The position numbers and the translations under genes are program-made. DNA of 36,282 nucleotides from Promethearchaeota archaeon (GTDB taxonomy: Archaea; Asgardarchaeota; Lokiarchaeia; Sigyniarchaeales; SOKP01), in contig DAOUVJ010000010.1 in assembly GCA_030667705.1 (NCBI GenBank), forward strand, positions 1 through 36,282, read 5' to 3'. Under the pieces are notes generated by a model, which ran no database searches, was not told the origin of the DNA, and worked only from the letters and a program-made list of their open reading frames with translations. Positions 24,762 to 33,056 of the stretch are shown piece after piece. Positions within the stretch are counted from its first letter, which is position 1, and every line of letters starts with the position of its first letter.

Positions 24762-25295
24762 ATGATTATTCCTAAGAAGTTTATCCTGAAAATCCTGACC
24801 GCAGGAGAGGGTGGGGTTGGAAAAACAACCTTACTTCACCGTCTTGTTGAAGGAACGTTCTCAGCTTCAACTAAGATGACTATTGGTGTAGAATTCTATT
24901 TAAAAGAAACAATGATTGATGAGAATCATTGCACGCTTCAATTGTGGGATTTTGGTGGTCAAAAGCGTTTTAGATTTCTATTAGAAAGTTATGTATTGGG
25001 TGCTAAGGGAGCTCTTTTAATGTTTGATTTGACACGCCCGATGACCTTGGATAATTTAGAAGAATGGATAAATATTGTTCGCAGGAGTGATCCAAACCTA
25101 CCAGTGATTTTTCTTGGCACAAAAAATGATTTAGCCGAAGAAATCATGGTTGATGACGAATATGCCGAAACTTTTAAGAATCATTTTAATTTATTTGATT
25201 ATATGCGGATTTCAAGTAAAACTGGTGAAAATGTACATAAAGCTTTTGATTTGTTAACAAGAAAGATTTTAGAACGACAAAATTCTAATTTTTAA
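24762..25295 (+). CDS. Ras/Rab-like small GTPase
   Basis: A 177-residue small GTPase with G1 GEGGVGKTT (residues 15-23), switch I TIGVEF, G3 WDFGGQKRFRF, G4 GTKNDL and G5 SSKTG. These are the Ras-superfamily motifs in order at usual spacing, and the protein is one domain of normal size. There is no C-terminal cysteine for prenylation, as is common in Asgard members. It starts at ATG 24762 after AGGGGTGA. A paralogue, about half identical by eye, lies tail-to-tail 80 bases downstream. Such GTPases are abundant in Asgard archaea and are presumed to act as switches with longin or roadblock partners; no specific target can be named. Confidence 0.93.
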   Translation: MIIPKKFILKILTAGEGGVGKTTLLHRLVEGTFSASTKMTIGVEFYLKETMIDENHCTLQLWDFGGQKRFRFLLESYVLGAKGALLMFDLTRPMTLDNLEEWINIVRRSDPNLPVIFLGTKNDLAEEIMVDDEYAETFKNHFNLFDYMRISSKTGENVHKAFDLLTRKILERQNSNF

Positions 25296-25375
25296 AATTT
25301 GAAACATAGAACATTAAAATCATATAAAGCTGAATAACGCAAATAAGAATGAAGCGATAGTTAATGGTTTTAGTA

Positions 25376-25906
25376 TTAATTATTACTATCTTTAATAGAT
25401 TTGACTACTTTTTCAGCAATTAGTCTAAATGCTTTCTCAACATTTCTCCCAGTTTTGCTTGATATTTTTATGAAATCAAATAAATCATAGTTCTGTTGCC
25501 TGTTTTTAATAAACGCCTCATCTAAAGATGCTGAATCTTCTAAATCTGATTTCGAACCGACTAGCAAAATTGGGACGGTGGGATCTTCCGATCTACAAAT
25601 ATCAATCCACTCATCAATTTTTTCTAATGAAAGAGGTCTGGTCAAATCAAATAAAAAAAGAGCCCCCTTTGTTCCTTTTGCATAATTTTTTAATAGAAAA
25701 CGGAACCTTTCTTGCCCTCCAAAATCCCAAATCTGCAATAGAACTTTACTCCCATCAACTTCCAACTCTTTTATAAAAAATTCGACTCCTATCGTCATTT
25801 GCGTGTTTACTAGGAATTTACCTTCTATATATCGATGAAGTAATGTTGTTTTTCCAACTCCTCCATTTCCGGTTATAATAATCTTGCAGACCTTTATTTT
25901 CGACAT
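25376..25906 (-). CDS. Ras/Rab-like small GTPase, paralogue
   Basis: A 176-residue small GTPase with G1 GNGGVGKTT, TIGVEF, G3 WDFGGQERFRF (matching the canonical WDxxGQE), G4 GSKSDL and G5 SSKTG. The segments KTTLLHR, QMTIGVEF, FDLTRP and ISSKTGRNVEKAF are shared with the plus-strand gene at 24762, so the two arose by duplication and now face each other. This copy keeps the usual Glu after the G3 Gln where the other has Lys. It lacks C-terminal cysteines. It starts at ATG 25906, and the upstream PIN-protein gene reads in the same direction about 90 bases away. Confidence 0.93.
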   Translation of the reverse strand: MSKIKVCKIIITGNGGVGKTTLLHRYIEGKFLVNTQMTIGVEFFIKELEVDGSKVLLQIWDFGGQERFRFLLKNYAKGTKGALFLFDLTRPLSLEKIDEWIDICRSEDPTVPILLVGSKSDLEDSASLDEAFIKNRQQNYDLFDFIKISSKTGRNVEKAFRLIAEKVVKSIKDSNN

Positions 25907-25996
25907 TTTTTCGAATTAGAGCTCGTAGTTCATCTAAAATTTAAAAGATTATAGTTATATTGAAATAATTCTTTTAAAAAAAGCCTTACGTATATG

Positions 25997-26428
25997 TTAA
26001 CATATACCTAAATATTTTTTTTGTCGTAAGTATACATTCCTGATATTTGCTTTACTTGCTTCCTTACGTAATTGTGAATCATTTGTCGCTAAAAAGATAT
26101 TAGGATGCTTTTTATTCAATCGCAAGCATTCGTTAAGTAAAAACTGATCTGTTGTTTCAGACCCATGTTTAATTTTGTTAATATATATGAGATTGTAATT
26201 ATTTTCATTAGATTCAAGATACACCCTAGCAAAGTTTAATTCTCTTCCAAATTTTGAGATTTCGTGTAATCTTTTTCTTTTTGACTCTAACTCATCAAAA
26301 ATTTGTTTATAAATGAGATAATAGTTTTTTCCTTCTAAGAGATAGTTTATTTCACTAAGAAAATCAATTTTAAATTGAATTGGAAGAAAAAGGAAATTTG
26401 CATCAATAATTACTATATTACAGCGCAT
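25997..26428 (-). CDS. PIN-domain nuclease, Fcf1/Utp24-like
   Basis: A 143-residue PIN domain. The acidic residues expected to bind metal are in IVIIDANFL (residues 5-13), SETTDQFLLNE and IFLATNDSQLR, with a conserved acidic residue in FDELESKR. Length and the closing YLRQKKYLGI resemble COG1412/Fcf1-type proteins. In eukaryotes Fcf1/Utp24 cuts pre-rRNA in 18S maturation, and archaeal homologues are thought to act in rRNA or mRNA processing. No antitoxin gene adjoins it, which argues against a VapBC pair. It is well separated from the ADH gene upstream. Confidence 0.8.
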   Translation of the reverse strand: MRCNIVIIDANFLFLPIQFKIDFLSEINYLLEGKNYYLIYKQIFDELESKRKRLHEISKFGRELNFARVYLESNENNYNLIYINKIKHGSETTDQFLLNECLRLNKKHPNIFLATNDSQLRKEASKANIRNVYLRQKKYLGIC

Positions 26429-26488
26429 TTTTAATTAATAATTCTTTATTGTTTTTAATTACTCTCTAAATAATTACTCATAATCTGA

Positions 26489-27676
26489 TTATAAACGATT
26501 TTCTAAAATTTCTATAATGTCTTTTTTATCAAGATTGACGGGATTATTCTTTAATCCTGAATTTTCAACAACATTTTTGATATCATCATAACTAATCCCG
26601 TATTTACTTAATTTATCTAAATCCAAAACATAAGTCCAATTTTCAAGAGTTTTAATGAGAATGGAGAGATTTTCAGATAATTTTTTTTCCGTGTTCAATG
26701 GCTCATTGGAAAGTAGAGCTCCAATATCAGCGTATTTTTTCAAGCTTATCTTACCTTCTGAACCCATTTTTTTCAGTATCTTTATGTTCATTTTAGTAGC
26801 TTCAGCAAGGATAGTTCCACAGACAACCCCATGAGGGATGATGAAATTAGCTCCAATTGGTGATGCTAATCCGTGTACAATTCCTAAACCAGCATTTGCA
26901 AGAGTCATCCCTGATATGAGGGATCCATAAGCCATAGAACTTCTAATATTGATATCTGAAGATTTATGAGAACATGCAGGAATTAGCGCATCTTTCATAT
27001 ATTTCATGCCACTATATGCTAAAGCATCTGTTATTGGATTTGCCTTAGAGGAAACATAAGATTCGAGTAATTGGGTGAATGCATCCATTCCACATGCTGC
27101 GGTAACAGATGGAGGGCATGATATCATTAGTTCTGGATCGATAATAGCCACATCAGGAATTAAATTGTCGTGTCGAAGTGATTTCTTAAACCCCCCTTTT
27201 CCAATTTCACTTATCACAGCGTTTTTTGTTGCCTCACTTCCAGTACCTGATGTTGTTGGAATTGCAATATATGGTATTTTCTGTCCATCATGGATCTTTG
27301 TTCCTACACCCTCAAGGTAATTTTTAATTGATTCTACCTTAGGGATCATTGCTGAAATCGCCTTACCGGCATCTGTGACACTTCCTCCCCCAATTCCTAC
27401 TACTAAATCTATACTTTTATTACGATACTTTTTCGCAGCCTCATCCACCATGCTAGGTGATGGCTCCCCTTTTACTTCTATTACATGATAATTAATCATC
27501 TTATCTCCGAGATTCATCTGAATTTCATCTAATTTACCAGATTTCTTGAGAGAGCTGGCACCTACAACAATAAGAACAGATTTTCCATATTGCGAGATAA
27601 GAGAATAAAGATTTACTAATTTACCAGGACCAAAAATAATATGGGGTATTCGGGCAAAATTGAAAGAAGGGATCAT
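26489..27676 (-). CDS. Iron-containing alcohol dehydrogenase
   Basis: A protein of about 395 residues of the Fe-ADH family (group III). It has the NAD-binding GIGGGSVTDAGKAI, the IPTTSGTGSEATKNAVI motif, and metal ligands in ACGMDAFTQLLESYVS (Asp), GIVHGLASPIG (His) and IIPHGVVCG (His). It should interconvert alcohols and aldehydes or related carbonyls with NAD(P); the substrate cannot be told. The ORF track begins at a GTG (27688); ATG 27676, preceded by AAGTGAT, is preferred. The gene is divergent from a cupin, and a long TATATATA stretch between them (27731-27752) can serve both promoters. Confidence 0.92.
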   Translation of the reverse strand: MIPSFNFARIPHIIFGPGKLVNLYSLISQYGKSVLIVVGASSLKKSGKLDEIQMNLGDKMINYHVIEVKGEPSPSMVDEAAKKYRNKSIDLVVGIGGGSVTDAGKAISAMIPKVESIKNYLEGVGTKIHDGQKIPYIAIPTTSGTGSEATKNAVISEIGKGGFKKSLRHDNLIPDVAIIDPELMISCPPSVTAACGMDAFTQLLESYVSSKANPITDALAYSGMKYMKDALIPACSHKSSDINIRSSMAYGSLISGMTLANAGLGIVHGLASPIGANFIIPHGVVCGTILAEATKMNIKILKKMGSEGKISLKKYADIGALLSNEPLNTEKKLSENLSILIKTLENWTYVLDLDKLSKYGISYDDIKNVVENSGLKNNPVNLDKKDIIEILENRL

Positions 27677-27791
27677 ATTTTTTATCACTTTTATTATATG
27701 TCTCTATTAGGTATCTAAACATTTTTTACATATTATATATATATAAATATAACTTAATTATGAATTATGCAATTAGAGTAGGTGATCAGAA

Positions 27792-28133
27792 ATTAAACAA
27801 ATAAATGAGAATGATTTTGAGTACAGGAAGGGAGATTCAGGAGTTAAATACCTAATGAGAGGCCCTAGTATCGATTGGGGGATTATTCTATTAAAACCGG
27901 GTGAAGCAATGGCAAATGTGGATCATGGTCACCATGAAGTTGATGAAACTTTTTATTTTGTTGAAGGCAATGGTTTAATGATAGTTAATGGAAAAAAACA
28001 TGATGCTCCTCAAGGGAGTGTCTTTTTAATAGAACCAAATGAAATACACAATATTAAAAATAATTCAGAGGATCAATTAAAAGTGTTATTTATCAAAGGA
28101 GAGTATAAACCAGAAGATAAATATGAATGCTAA
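27792..28133 (+). CDS. Cupin-domain protein, probable ATT start
   Basis: A small cupin. The ORF track starts it at ATG 27855 (MRGPSIDWG), but the frame is open back to a stop at 27783-27785. The upstream codons read KQINENDFEYRKGDSGVKYL, which looks like the proper first strands of this cupin type. No ATG, GTG or TTG exists in that stretch. GGTGAT at 27781-27786 is correctly placed for ATT 27792, giving 113 residues. The cupin core contains GHHEVDETFYFVEGNG and GSVFLIEPNEIHNI, with metal ligands H, H, E and H. The function is unknown; sugar or small-acid binding is common in the family. Confidence 0.75.
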   Translation: MKQINENDFEYRKGDSGVKYLMRGPSIDWGIILLKPGEAMANVDHGHHEVDETFYFVEGNGLMIVNGKKHDAPQGSVFLIEPNEIHNIKNNSEDQLKVLFIKGEYKPEDKYEC

Positions 28134-28302
28134 TTAATTTGAAACCTCAGTTAGCCGGAAAGATAATATTAAAACACTCAAGATTGTTATAAAAGCAAAA
28201 TTTTATAATTTAGAAAAAACTTAGAAAGTTAAGCTTTTTTTCTATTAAATTAAATCAATAATATTAAAAAATTGTAAATTCAAATAAGAAAAGTGAGGAA
28301 GA

Positions 28303-29022
28303 ATGGTAGAGAAAGATGATTATTTAAAACCAATTGAAGTAGATGATAAGGATGAGTTAACAACATTATTTGCTGTTAGAACGACAATCAATCAGGAGAG
28401 TAACATACTGAAACAGATTTTCTATCGGTTTAGAATTCTTGAAGTTATTCCCGATATTAGAGCTATACTTGTTTCTCCTCTGCTTCCAGGATATATATTC
28501 TTCGAGGCTCCTCAGAAACGTGATGTACAAATTGGTGTACAAGGAATTCCTCACATTAAAGGCAGAATTGTTCAAAACATTAATTTAGCAGAATTAAAAC
28601 ATGTACTTCTTCCAAGAAGTGTCACTGAATATTTAGAGGAGGGGGATACTGTAGAAATAATCAGTGGTGTTTTTGAAAGCTCTAGGGCTTTAGTAATGAG
28701 GATGCCTCACGACACGTCCAGTAGCGAAGAAGTGGTGGTAAGGTTATTACAAGAAGAAACTCCAATAACCATCAAAATACATGGTGACTATTTAAAATTA
28801 GTTGAAAAGAAGACACCTAAAAAGGAACCTATTCCCGAGGTTCAAGTCACGGCTGGAGATCTCATAACTGATTTGGAAAAAGCTATTTCTTTTGATGAAG
28901 ATGAGGAGGATTATTATGATGATTCCACTGAACGTGAAGTTGATGACAAAATGCCAGTAACTTATGAAGATGATGATGAATTTGAAGACGATGACGAATG
29001 GGCTAAGTTTGATGGGTTTTAA
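28303..29022 (+). CDS. spt5: Transcription elongation factor Spt5 with acidic C-terminal tail
   Basis: A 239-residue Spt5/NusG protein. The NGN domain (about 20-105: LFAVRTTINQESNILKQI, then LVSPLLPGYIFFEA) binds the RNA polymerase clamp with Spt4, and the KOW domain (about 119-175: LEEGDTVEIISGVFESSRALVMRM) follows. Ordinary archaeal Spt5 ends there, at about 150 residues. This one goes on for about 60 residues with clusters of Asp and Glu (DEDEEDYYDDS, EDDDEFEDDDEW). The ATG follows GTGAGGA. It stands apart from secE and ribosomal protein genes, the usual archaeal neighbours. No spt4 is seen in the window. Confidence 0.92.
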   Translation: MVEKDDYLKPIEVDDKDELTTLFAVRTTINQESNILKQIFYRFRILEVIPDIRAILVSPLLPGYIFFEAPQKRDVQIGVQGIPHIKGRIVQNINLAELKHVLLPRSVTEYLEEGDTVEIISGVFESSRALVMRMPHDTSSSEEVVVRLLQEETPITIKIHGDYLKLVEKKTPKKEPIPEVQVTAGDLITDLEKAISFDEDEEDYYDDSTEREVDDKMPVTYEDDDEFEDDDEWAKFDGF

Positions 29023-29188
29023 CCACATATATTAATAATATCCTCCTTTTATACTTATTTTTAATGATTTTGTCATGGAATTTCTAAAAAAATTCATTTA
29101 ATTAGAGGTATTTATGTTAAAAGAGGATTTTTATAATTGTGGTTTTATTAGAATTTTATAAAACAAGCATTTTCTTTAAATTTTAATC

Positions 29189-29935
29189 ATGATCAAAAAT
29201 ATCTTTATAATGAAATCTACTGGAGAATTGATTTTCTACAAGACATATGAAGATATTTTTGACATTAAGTTGACTAGTAGCTTTCTAAGTGCCATATTCT
29301 CTTTTGTAAAGGCAACTTTGAAAACTAAAGAACTCTCAGAAATCGAGGTTGGACCTTTCCGGTTTATATTTGAAATTGAAAAAGCTAATTCCAGCGAATT
29401 AATGTTTGCATTATTTAGTGATAGAGTTGATAATTTAGTAGAGTTGAGAAACCAACTAAGAGAAATTAAAAGCCATTTTCTGGAAAAATTTGATCTAAAT
29501 TTACTCACAGAAAATTTTAATGGAGATATCTCTATTTATCAAGATTTCAAACATGATATTGATGAAATAATGGAAAGAAGCAACAAATTGGTTTCAATAG
29601 AGATACAAAAAGATCTTATAGAAGTATTCGAAGAATTACATACATTTTCTTCTTTTGTAATATCATCTGCCTTATTGACTCAAACCGGACGTGTGATCAT
29701 TTCTTACTTGAGTGCGAACGTGTTTTCTGAAATCATAAGACTTTTAGAAAGCAGATTCATAATAGGGAATTCAAAAATCCATGAATTGATTTCTCTCGAA
29801 GATTATGGCATTCTTGCACTTGTTGGCATTGATAATTTCATCTCGGTCATTCAATTCAAAAAAAAAAGCCCATTTGAAACTGTAATGATAATTTCAAAAA
29901 AATTCTCAGCTCGATTGAGAAAAGTAATAACTTGA
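29189..29935 (+). CDS. Longin/roadblock-like two-domain protein
   Basis: A 248-residue protein. The N-terminal half (IKNIFIMKSTGELIFYKTY, then VGPFRFIFEIEKANSSELMFALFSD and a long helix) has the strand-strand-helix pattern of longin domains, like the start of adaptin and SNARE longins. The C-terminal half (ISSALLTQTGRVIISYL, then LEDYGILALVGIDNFISVIQF) has a roadblock/LC7-like layout. Both folds act as small-GTPase partners and are expanded in Asgard archaea. The assignment is from pattern alone and no catalytic motif is present. It could serve either of the two GTPases in this window, but it is not adjacent to them. Confidence 0.6.
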   Translation: MIKNIFIMKSTGELIFYKTYEDIFDIKLTSSFLSAIFSFVKATLKTKELSEIEVGPFRFIFEIEKANSSELMFALFSDRVDNLVELRNQLREIKSHFLEKFDLNLLTENFNGDISIYQDFKHDIDEIMERSNKLVSIEIQKDLIEVFEELHTFSSFVISSALLTQTGRVIISYLSANVFSEIIRLLESRFIIGNSKIHELISLEDYGILALVGIDNFISVIQFKKKSPFETVMIISKKFSARLRKVIT

Positions 29936-30076
29936 AATGGTACTGAATCAAGAGAAAGTTTTTTTGAAAAACCATTAGTTTTGATAAAATTAAAAAGAAA
30001 ATTCATACTCTTTTTAATACTAATAATACTATTTCTCATATCTTTTAAATGATTAAAACAATTTTGAGTGATAAAT

Positions 30077-31381
30077 ATGGAAGAAGAAAAAAAAACCAGA
30101 TACATGACTCAAGCTATTAATGACGAGATTCTTGAAAAATTAAGTCTCAAGAACCGATATGCGTTCTTGAACACGAATTTAATGACTGTATTAAATCCTA
30201 AGGAATTTAATTTTTTAAAATCGGTTCAGAAATATTGCATGAGATTTGAAAAAAAAAATAATGTAACTCACGGTCCAGATGAAGATGTTTATGATTGGAT
30301 CCCAGCATTTGGGGCAGAGGGTTTCTTAACAAGGGCTCATCCCTTTGAAATGATTGATATTAATTACCCTGAACATGGTGCAACCATCGAATTCATGAGA
30401 AATTTAGCGGTTAATTTTTTTGATCCCCAATTTTCTTTAGCAAGTGGTGCCACTGTATTAGCAGTCAACCCACTTCATGAGCACCATGAAAACGTTCCAA
30501 TAAGATTAGAAGTCTTGAAAAAATTTGTCACGGGAGAAACTCCTGGAGCTATCCTCATCACCGAACCGGAACGCGGATCTGATGCGGTTCACATGTTAAC
30601 TACTTGTGATGAACAGCCTGATGGAAGTTATATCCTTAATGGGGAAAAGATTTACAATACTAACGCACCTAAAGCTAGATATGTCGTAGCTTATGCCACA
30701 GCAGAACAGAACAATGGAAATACCATGGCTCAATTTCTAATTGATACTAAATGGGAAGGATGGAATTGTGAAAGAGTCTTCATACCCTATATACCGAAAG
30801 TTTTCTTAGGTAAAGAGAGATTTGATAATCTTAGAGTTCCAAAAGAATATGTTCTTGGAGCTGTGGGTAAAGGTCGTGAGCACTTGTTTGAGGGATTAGT
30901 ACCAGAAAGAATAGGAATAGCAATTGATTGCATAGCCTCAAGTTGGAACGCAGTTTCACATGCCTCGATTTATGTTAATAACAGAAAGCAATTCGATCAA
31001 ATGGTTTTGAAATTCCAAGGTGTAGGTTTTCTTTTAACGGATCTTTGGGCTAGATTAACGAATGTCACGCTTGGATTACTAATGTTTTGCAAGAGTTATG
31101 ATGAGAAAGTTGAAAAATTTGGAGGATCACTTCCTCATAACATTTCTCAAGCAATGGTGGCTTCGGCAAGTCAATTCAAGTATCATGCGGCTAAACTTGC
31201 AGCTGAAATTGGCTACGAATGTGCTAACTTGATGGGAGGAGCAGGCCTGTGTGATAATACATTGATGCAAGATATATTAAACATGTCCAGAATAGCCGAA
31301 ATCGTTGGGGGCAGTAGACAGATACAAACTTATATCTTATCAATGGCATTGAGGCAATTGTACAAAATGGCAGGAATTTAA
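30077..31381 (+). CDS. Acyl-CoA dehydrogenase family flavoprotein, copy 1
   Basis: A 434-residue acyl-CoA dehydrogenase-fold protein. The flavin-binding motif is ILITEPERGSDAVHM, followed by LNGEKIYNTNA. In helix G, EGLVPERIGIAIDC has a Glu where isovaleryl- and long-chain acyl-CoA dehydrogenases keep their catalytic base. The medium-chain position near the C-terminus (YEGT) is replaced by IVGGSRQIQ. It should act on a branched or otherwise unusual acyl-CoA. ATG 30077 is chosen over the GTG at 30068 because the paralogue begins the same way (MEEKKT). No electron-transfer flavoprotein gene is in the window. A poly-T tract follows. Confidence 0.9.
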   Translation: MEEEKKTRYMTQAINDEILEKLSLKNRYAFLNTNLMTVLNPKEFNFLKSVQKYCMRFEKKNNVTHGPDEDVYDWIPAFGAEGFLTRAHPFEMIDINYPEHGATIEFMRNLAVNFFDPQFSLASGATVLAVNPLHEHHENVPIRLEVLKKFVTGETPGAILITEPERGSDAVHMLTTCDEQPDGSYILNGEKIYNTNAPKARYVVAYATAEQNNGNTMAQFLIDTKWEGWNCERVFIPYIPKVFLGKERFDNLRVPKEYVLGAVGKGREHLFEGLVPERIGIAIDCIASSWNAVSHASIYVNNRKQFDQMVLKFQGVGFLLTDLWARLTNVTLGLLMFCKSYDEKVEKFGGSLPHNISQAMVASASQFKYHAAKLAAEIGYECANLMGGAGLCDNTLMQDILNMSRIAEIVGGSRQIQTYILSMALRQLYKMAGI

Positions 31382-31398
31382 GTTTAGAACAAATAATT

Positions 31399-31417
31399 CT
31401 TTCTTTTTTTTTATTTT
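31399..31417 (+). terminator. Poly-T terminator after copy 1
   Basis: CTTTCTTTTTTTTTATTTT begins about 18 bases after the stop. Long T-runs on the coding strand are the normal archaeal intrinsic terminator. Its presence between the two paralogues suggests they are transcribed separately. Confidence 0.55.
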
Positions 31418-31599
31418 AAATTAACCAATTTATTAAAAAAAGGGGTTAGTTCTCTTAATTGATATTTCAACCTTAATCCTTATTTTCTTGAATACTCTTC
31501 TCAAAATAGTGAACTAAAGCATGACAAAATTAAAATGTCAAATCTTATTTTTGTAAGTATAATAATATATCTTGAAAACTACAAAATGGTACAATAATA

Positions 31600-32901
31600 A
31601 TGGAAGAGAAAAAAACTAAATTTATGGATCAGGCAATTAATGATGAAATCCTTGAGAAATTAAGCCTCAAGAACCGTTATGCCTTTTTAAACACCAATTT
31701 GATGACAGTACTCGAACCTAAACAGTTTAATTTTTTAAAATCCGCTGAAAAATTTTGTACTAGATATGAAAGGAAAAATAACATTACTCATGCTACAGAT
31801 GAAGAATTTTATCATTGGATTCCTGATTTTGGAAAAGAAGGTTTGATTTCAAGGGCTCATGCATATTCTGAAATTGATTTAAATTTTGAGGATCATGGAT
31901 TGGCGATTGAATTACTGAGATGTTTGGCACTAAGTTTTTTTGATCCCCAATTTGGAATGGCCGGAGGAGCTACGATTCTCGCAATTAATCCAGTCTTTTA
32001 TCATCATGAAAACGTTCCAATTAGATTGGAAATTTTGAAGAAATTTGTCACTGGAGAGACTCCGGGAGCGATCCTCATCACCGAACCCGAGCGTGGGTCT
32101 GATGCAGTTCATCAATTATCTACGCTTAAGGAAGAATCGGATGGAAGTTATGTTTTAAACGGAGAAAAAATTTACAATACAAACGCTCCGAAGTCTAGAT
32201 ACGTTGTGGCTTATGCTACCGCGGAGGAAAATAACGGTAACATGATGGCACAAGTAATCATTGATACTGAATGGGATGGTTGGAAATGCGATAGAGTCTT
32301 CATACCATGGGTTCCTAAGGTTTGGCTCGGTCATGAGTATTTTACAAACCTCAGAGTACCAAAGGATTATATATTGGGACCCGTCGGTAAAGGGCGAGAA
32401 CACATGTTTGAAGGCTTGGTACCTGAAAGAATAGGAATATCTCTTGATGCTATTTCTCAAGCTTGGAATGCGCTTGCTCACTGTTCGATATATTCCAACA
32501 ATAGAAAACAGTTTAACCAGGAAATCCTCAAGTTTCAAGGTGTTGGATTTTCATTAACCGATTTATGGGCAAGAGTTATGAATGTTACTCAAGGGCTTTT
32601 AAGATTCTGTGAAAAATACGATGCCACGGAAGAAAAGTTCGGAGGAGAAATCCCAAAGAATATTAGTCAAGCAATGGTTGCTGCTGCTTCCCAGTTTAAG
32701 TATCACACTACTGCTCTTTCAAAAGAAGTTTGTTATGAATGCGCCAATCTAATGGGTGGTGCGGGACTATCAGATAACACTTTAATGCATGATTTATTAA
32801 ACATTTCTCGAATCCAAGAGATTATAGGTGGAAGCAGGCAAATTCAGCTTTATATTTTATCAATGGCCATGCGTCAACTTTATAAAATGACGGGAATTTA
32901 G
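31600..32901 (+). CDS. Acyl-CoA dehydrogenase family flavoprotein, copy 2
   Basis: A 433-residue paralogue of the gene before it, aligning end to end and clearly from tandem duplication. Shared blocks include LSLKNRYAFLNTNLMTVL, the flavin motif ILITEPERGSDAVHQ, LNGEKIYNTNAPK and GLVPERIGISLD with the helix G Glu. The C-terminal IIGGSRQIQ again lacks the medium-chain catalytic Glu. Differences cluster in the stretches after the first conserved block (FYHHENVP, AYSEIDLNFEDHG), which may line the acyl pocket, so the two may differ in substrate. It has its own upstream spacer of about 220 bases and its own poly-T tract. Confidence 0.9.
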   Translation: MEEKKTKFMDQAINDEILEKLSLKNRYAFLNTNLMTVLEPKQFNFLKSAEKFCTRYERKNNITHATDEEFYHWIPDFGKEGLISRAHAYSEIDLNFEDHGLAIELLRCLALSFFDPQFGMAGGATILAINPVFYHHENVPIRLEILKKFVTGETPGAILITEPERGSDAVHQLSTLKEESDGSYVLNGEKIYNTNAPKSRYVVAYATAEENNGNMMAQVIIDTEWDGWKCDRVFIPWVPKVWLGHEYFTNLRVPKDYILGPVGKGREHMFEGLVPERIGISLDAISQAWNALAHCSIYSNNRKQFNQEILKFQGVGFSLTDLWARVMNVTQGLLRFCEKYDATEEKFGGEIPKNISQAMVAAASQFKYHTTALSKEVCYECANLMGGAGLSDNTLMHDLLNISRIQEIIGGSRQIQLYILSMAMRQLYKMTGI

Positions 32902-32918
32902 GTTTATATCAATCAACT

Positions 32919-32936
32919 CTTTCTTTTTTTTTTTAT
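32919..32936 (+). terminator. Poly-T terminator after copy 2
   Basis: CTTTCTTTTTTTTTTTTATT starts about 18 bases after the stop. Its form and distance nearly repeat those of the terminator of copy 1, so the tract was probably duplicated along with the gene. Confidence 0.55.
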
Positions 32937-33056
32937 TATCTCGCAAAATATGATAAGGTAATCAAATATTTTTTAGTTCTTAAATTTATAAAAGATTTTT
33001 GCATGAAAATTCATTAACTTCTTATATTATACCCTCAATTAAAACTATGGTATTCA

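Noticed and set aside
25997-26428. Considered a VapC toxin
   Set aside because: There is no antitoxin-like small gene upstream, and the C-terminus and motif spacing fit Fcf1-type proteins better.
32155-32538. Minus-strand ORF of 127 codons
   Set aside because: It is antisense to the second acyl-CoA dehydrogenase, whose reading frame is strongly conserved with copy 1; there is no independent support.
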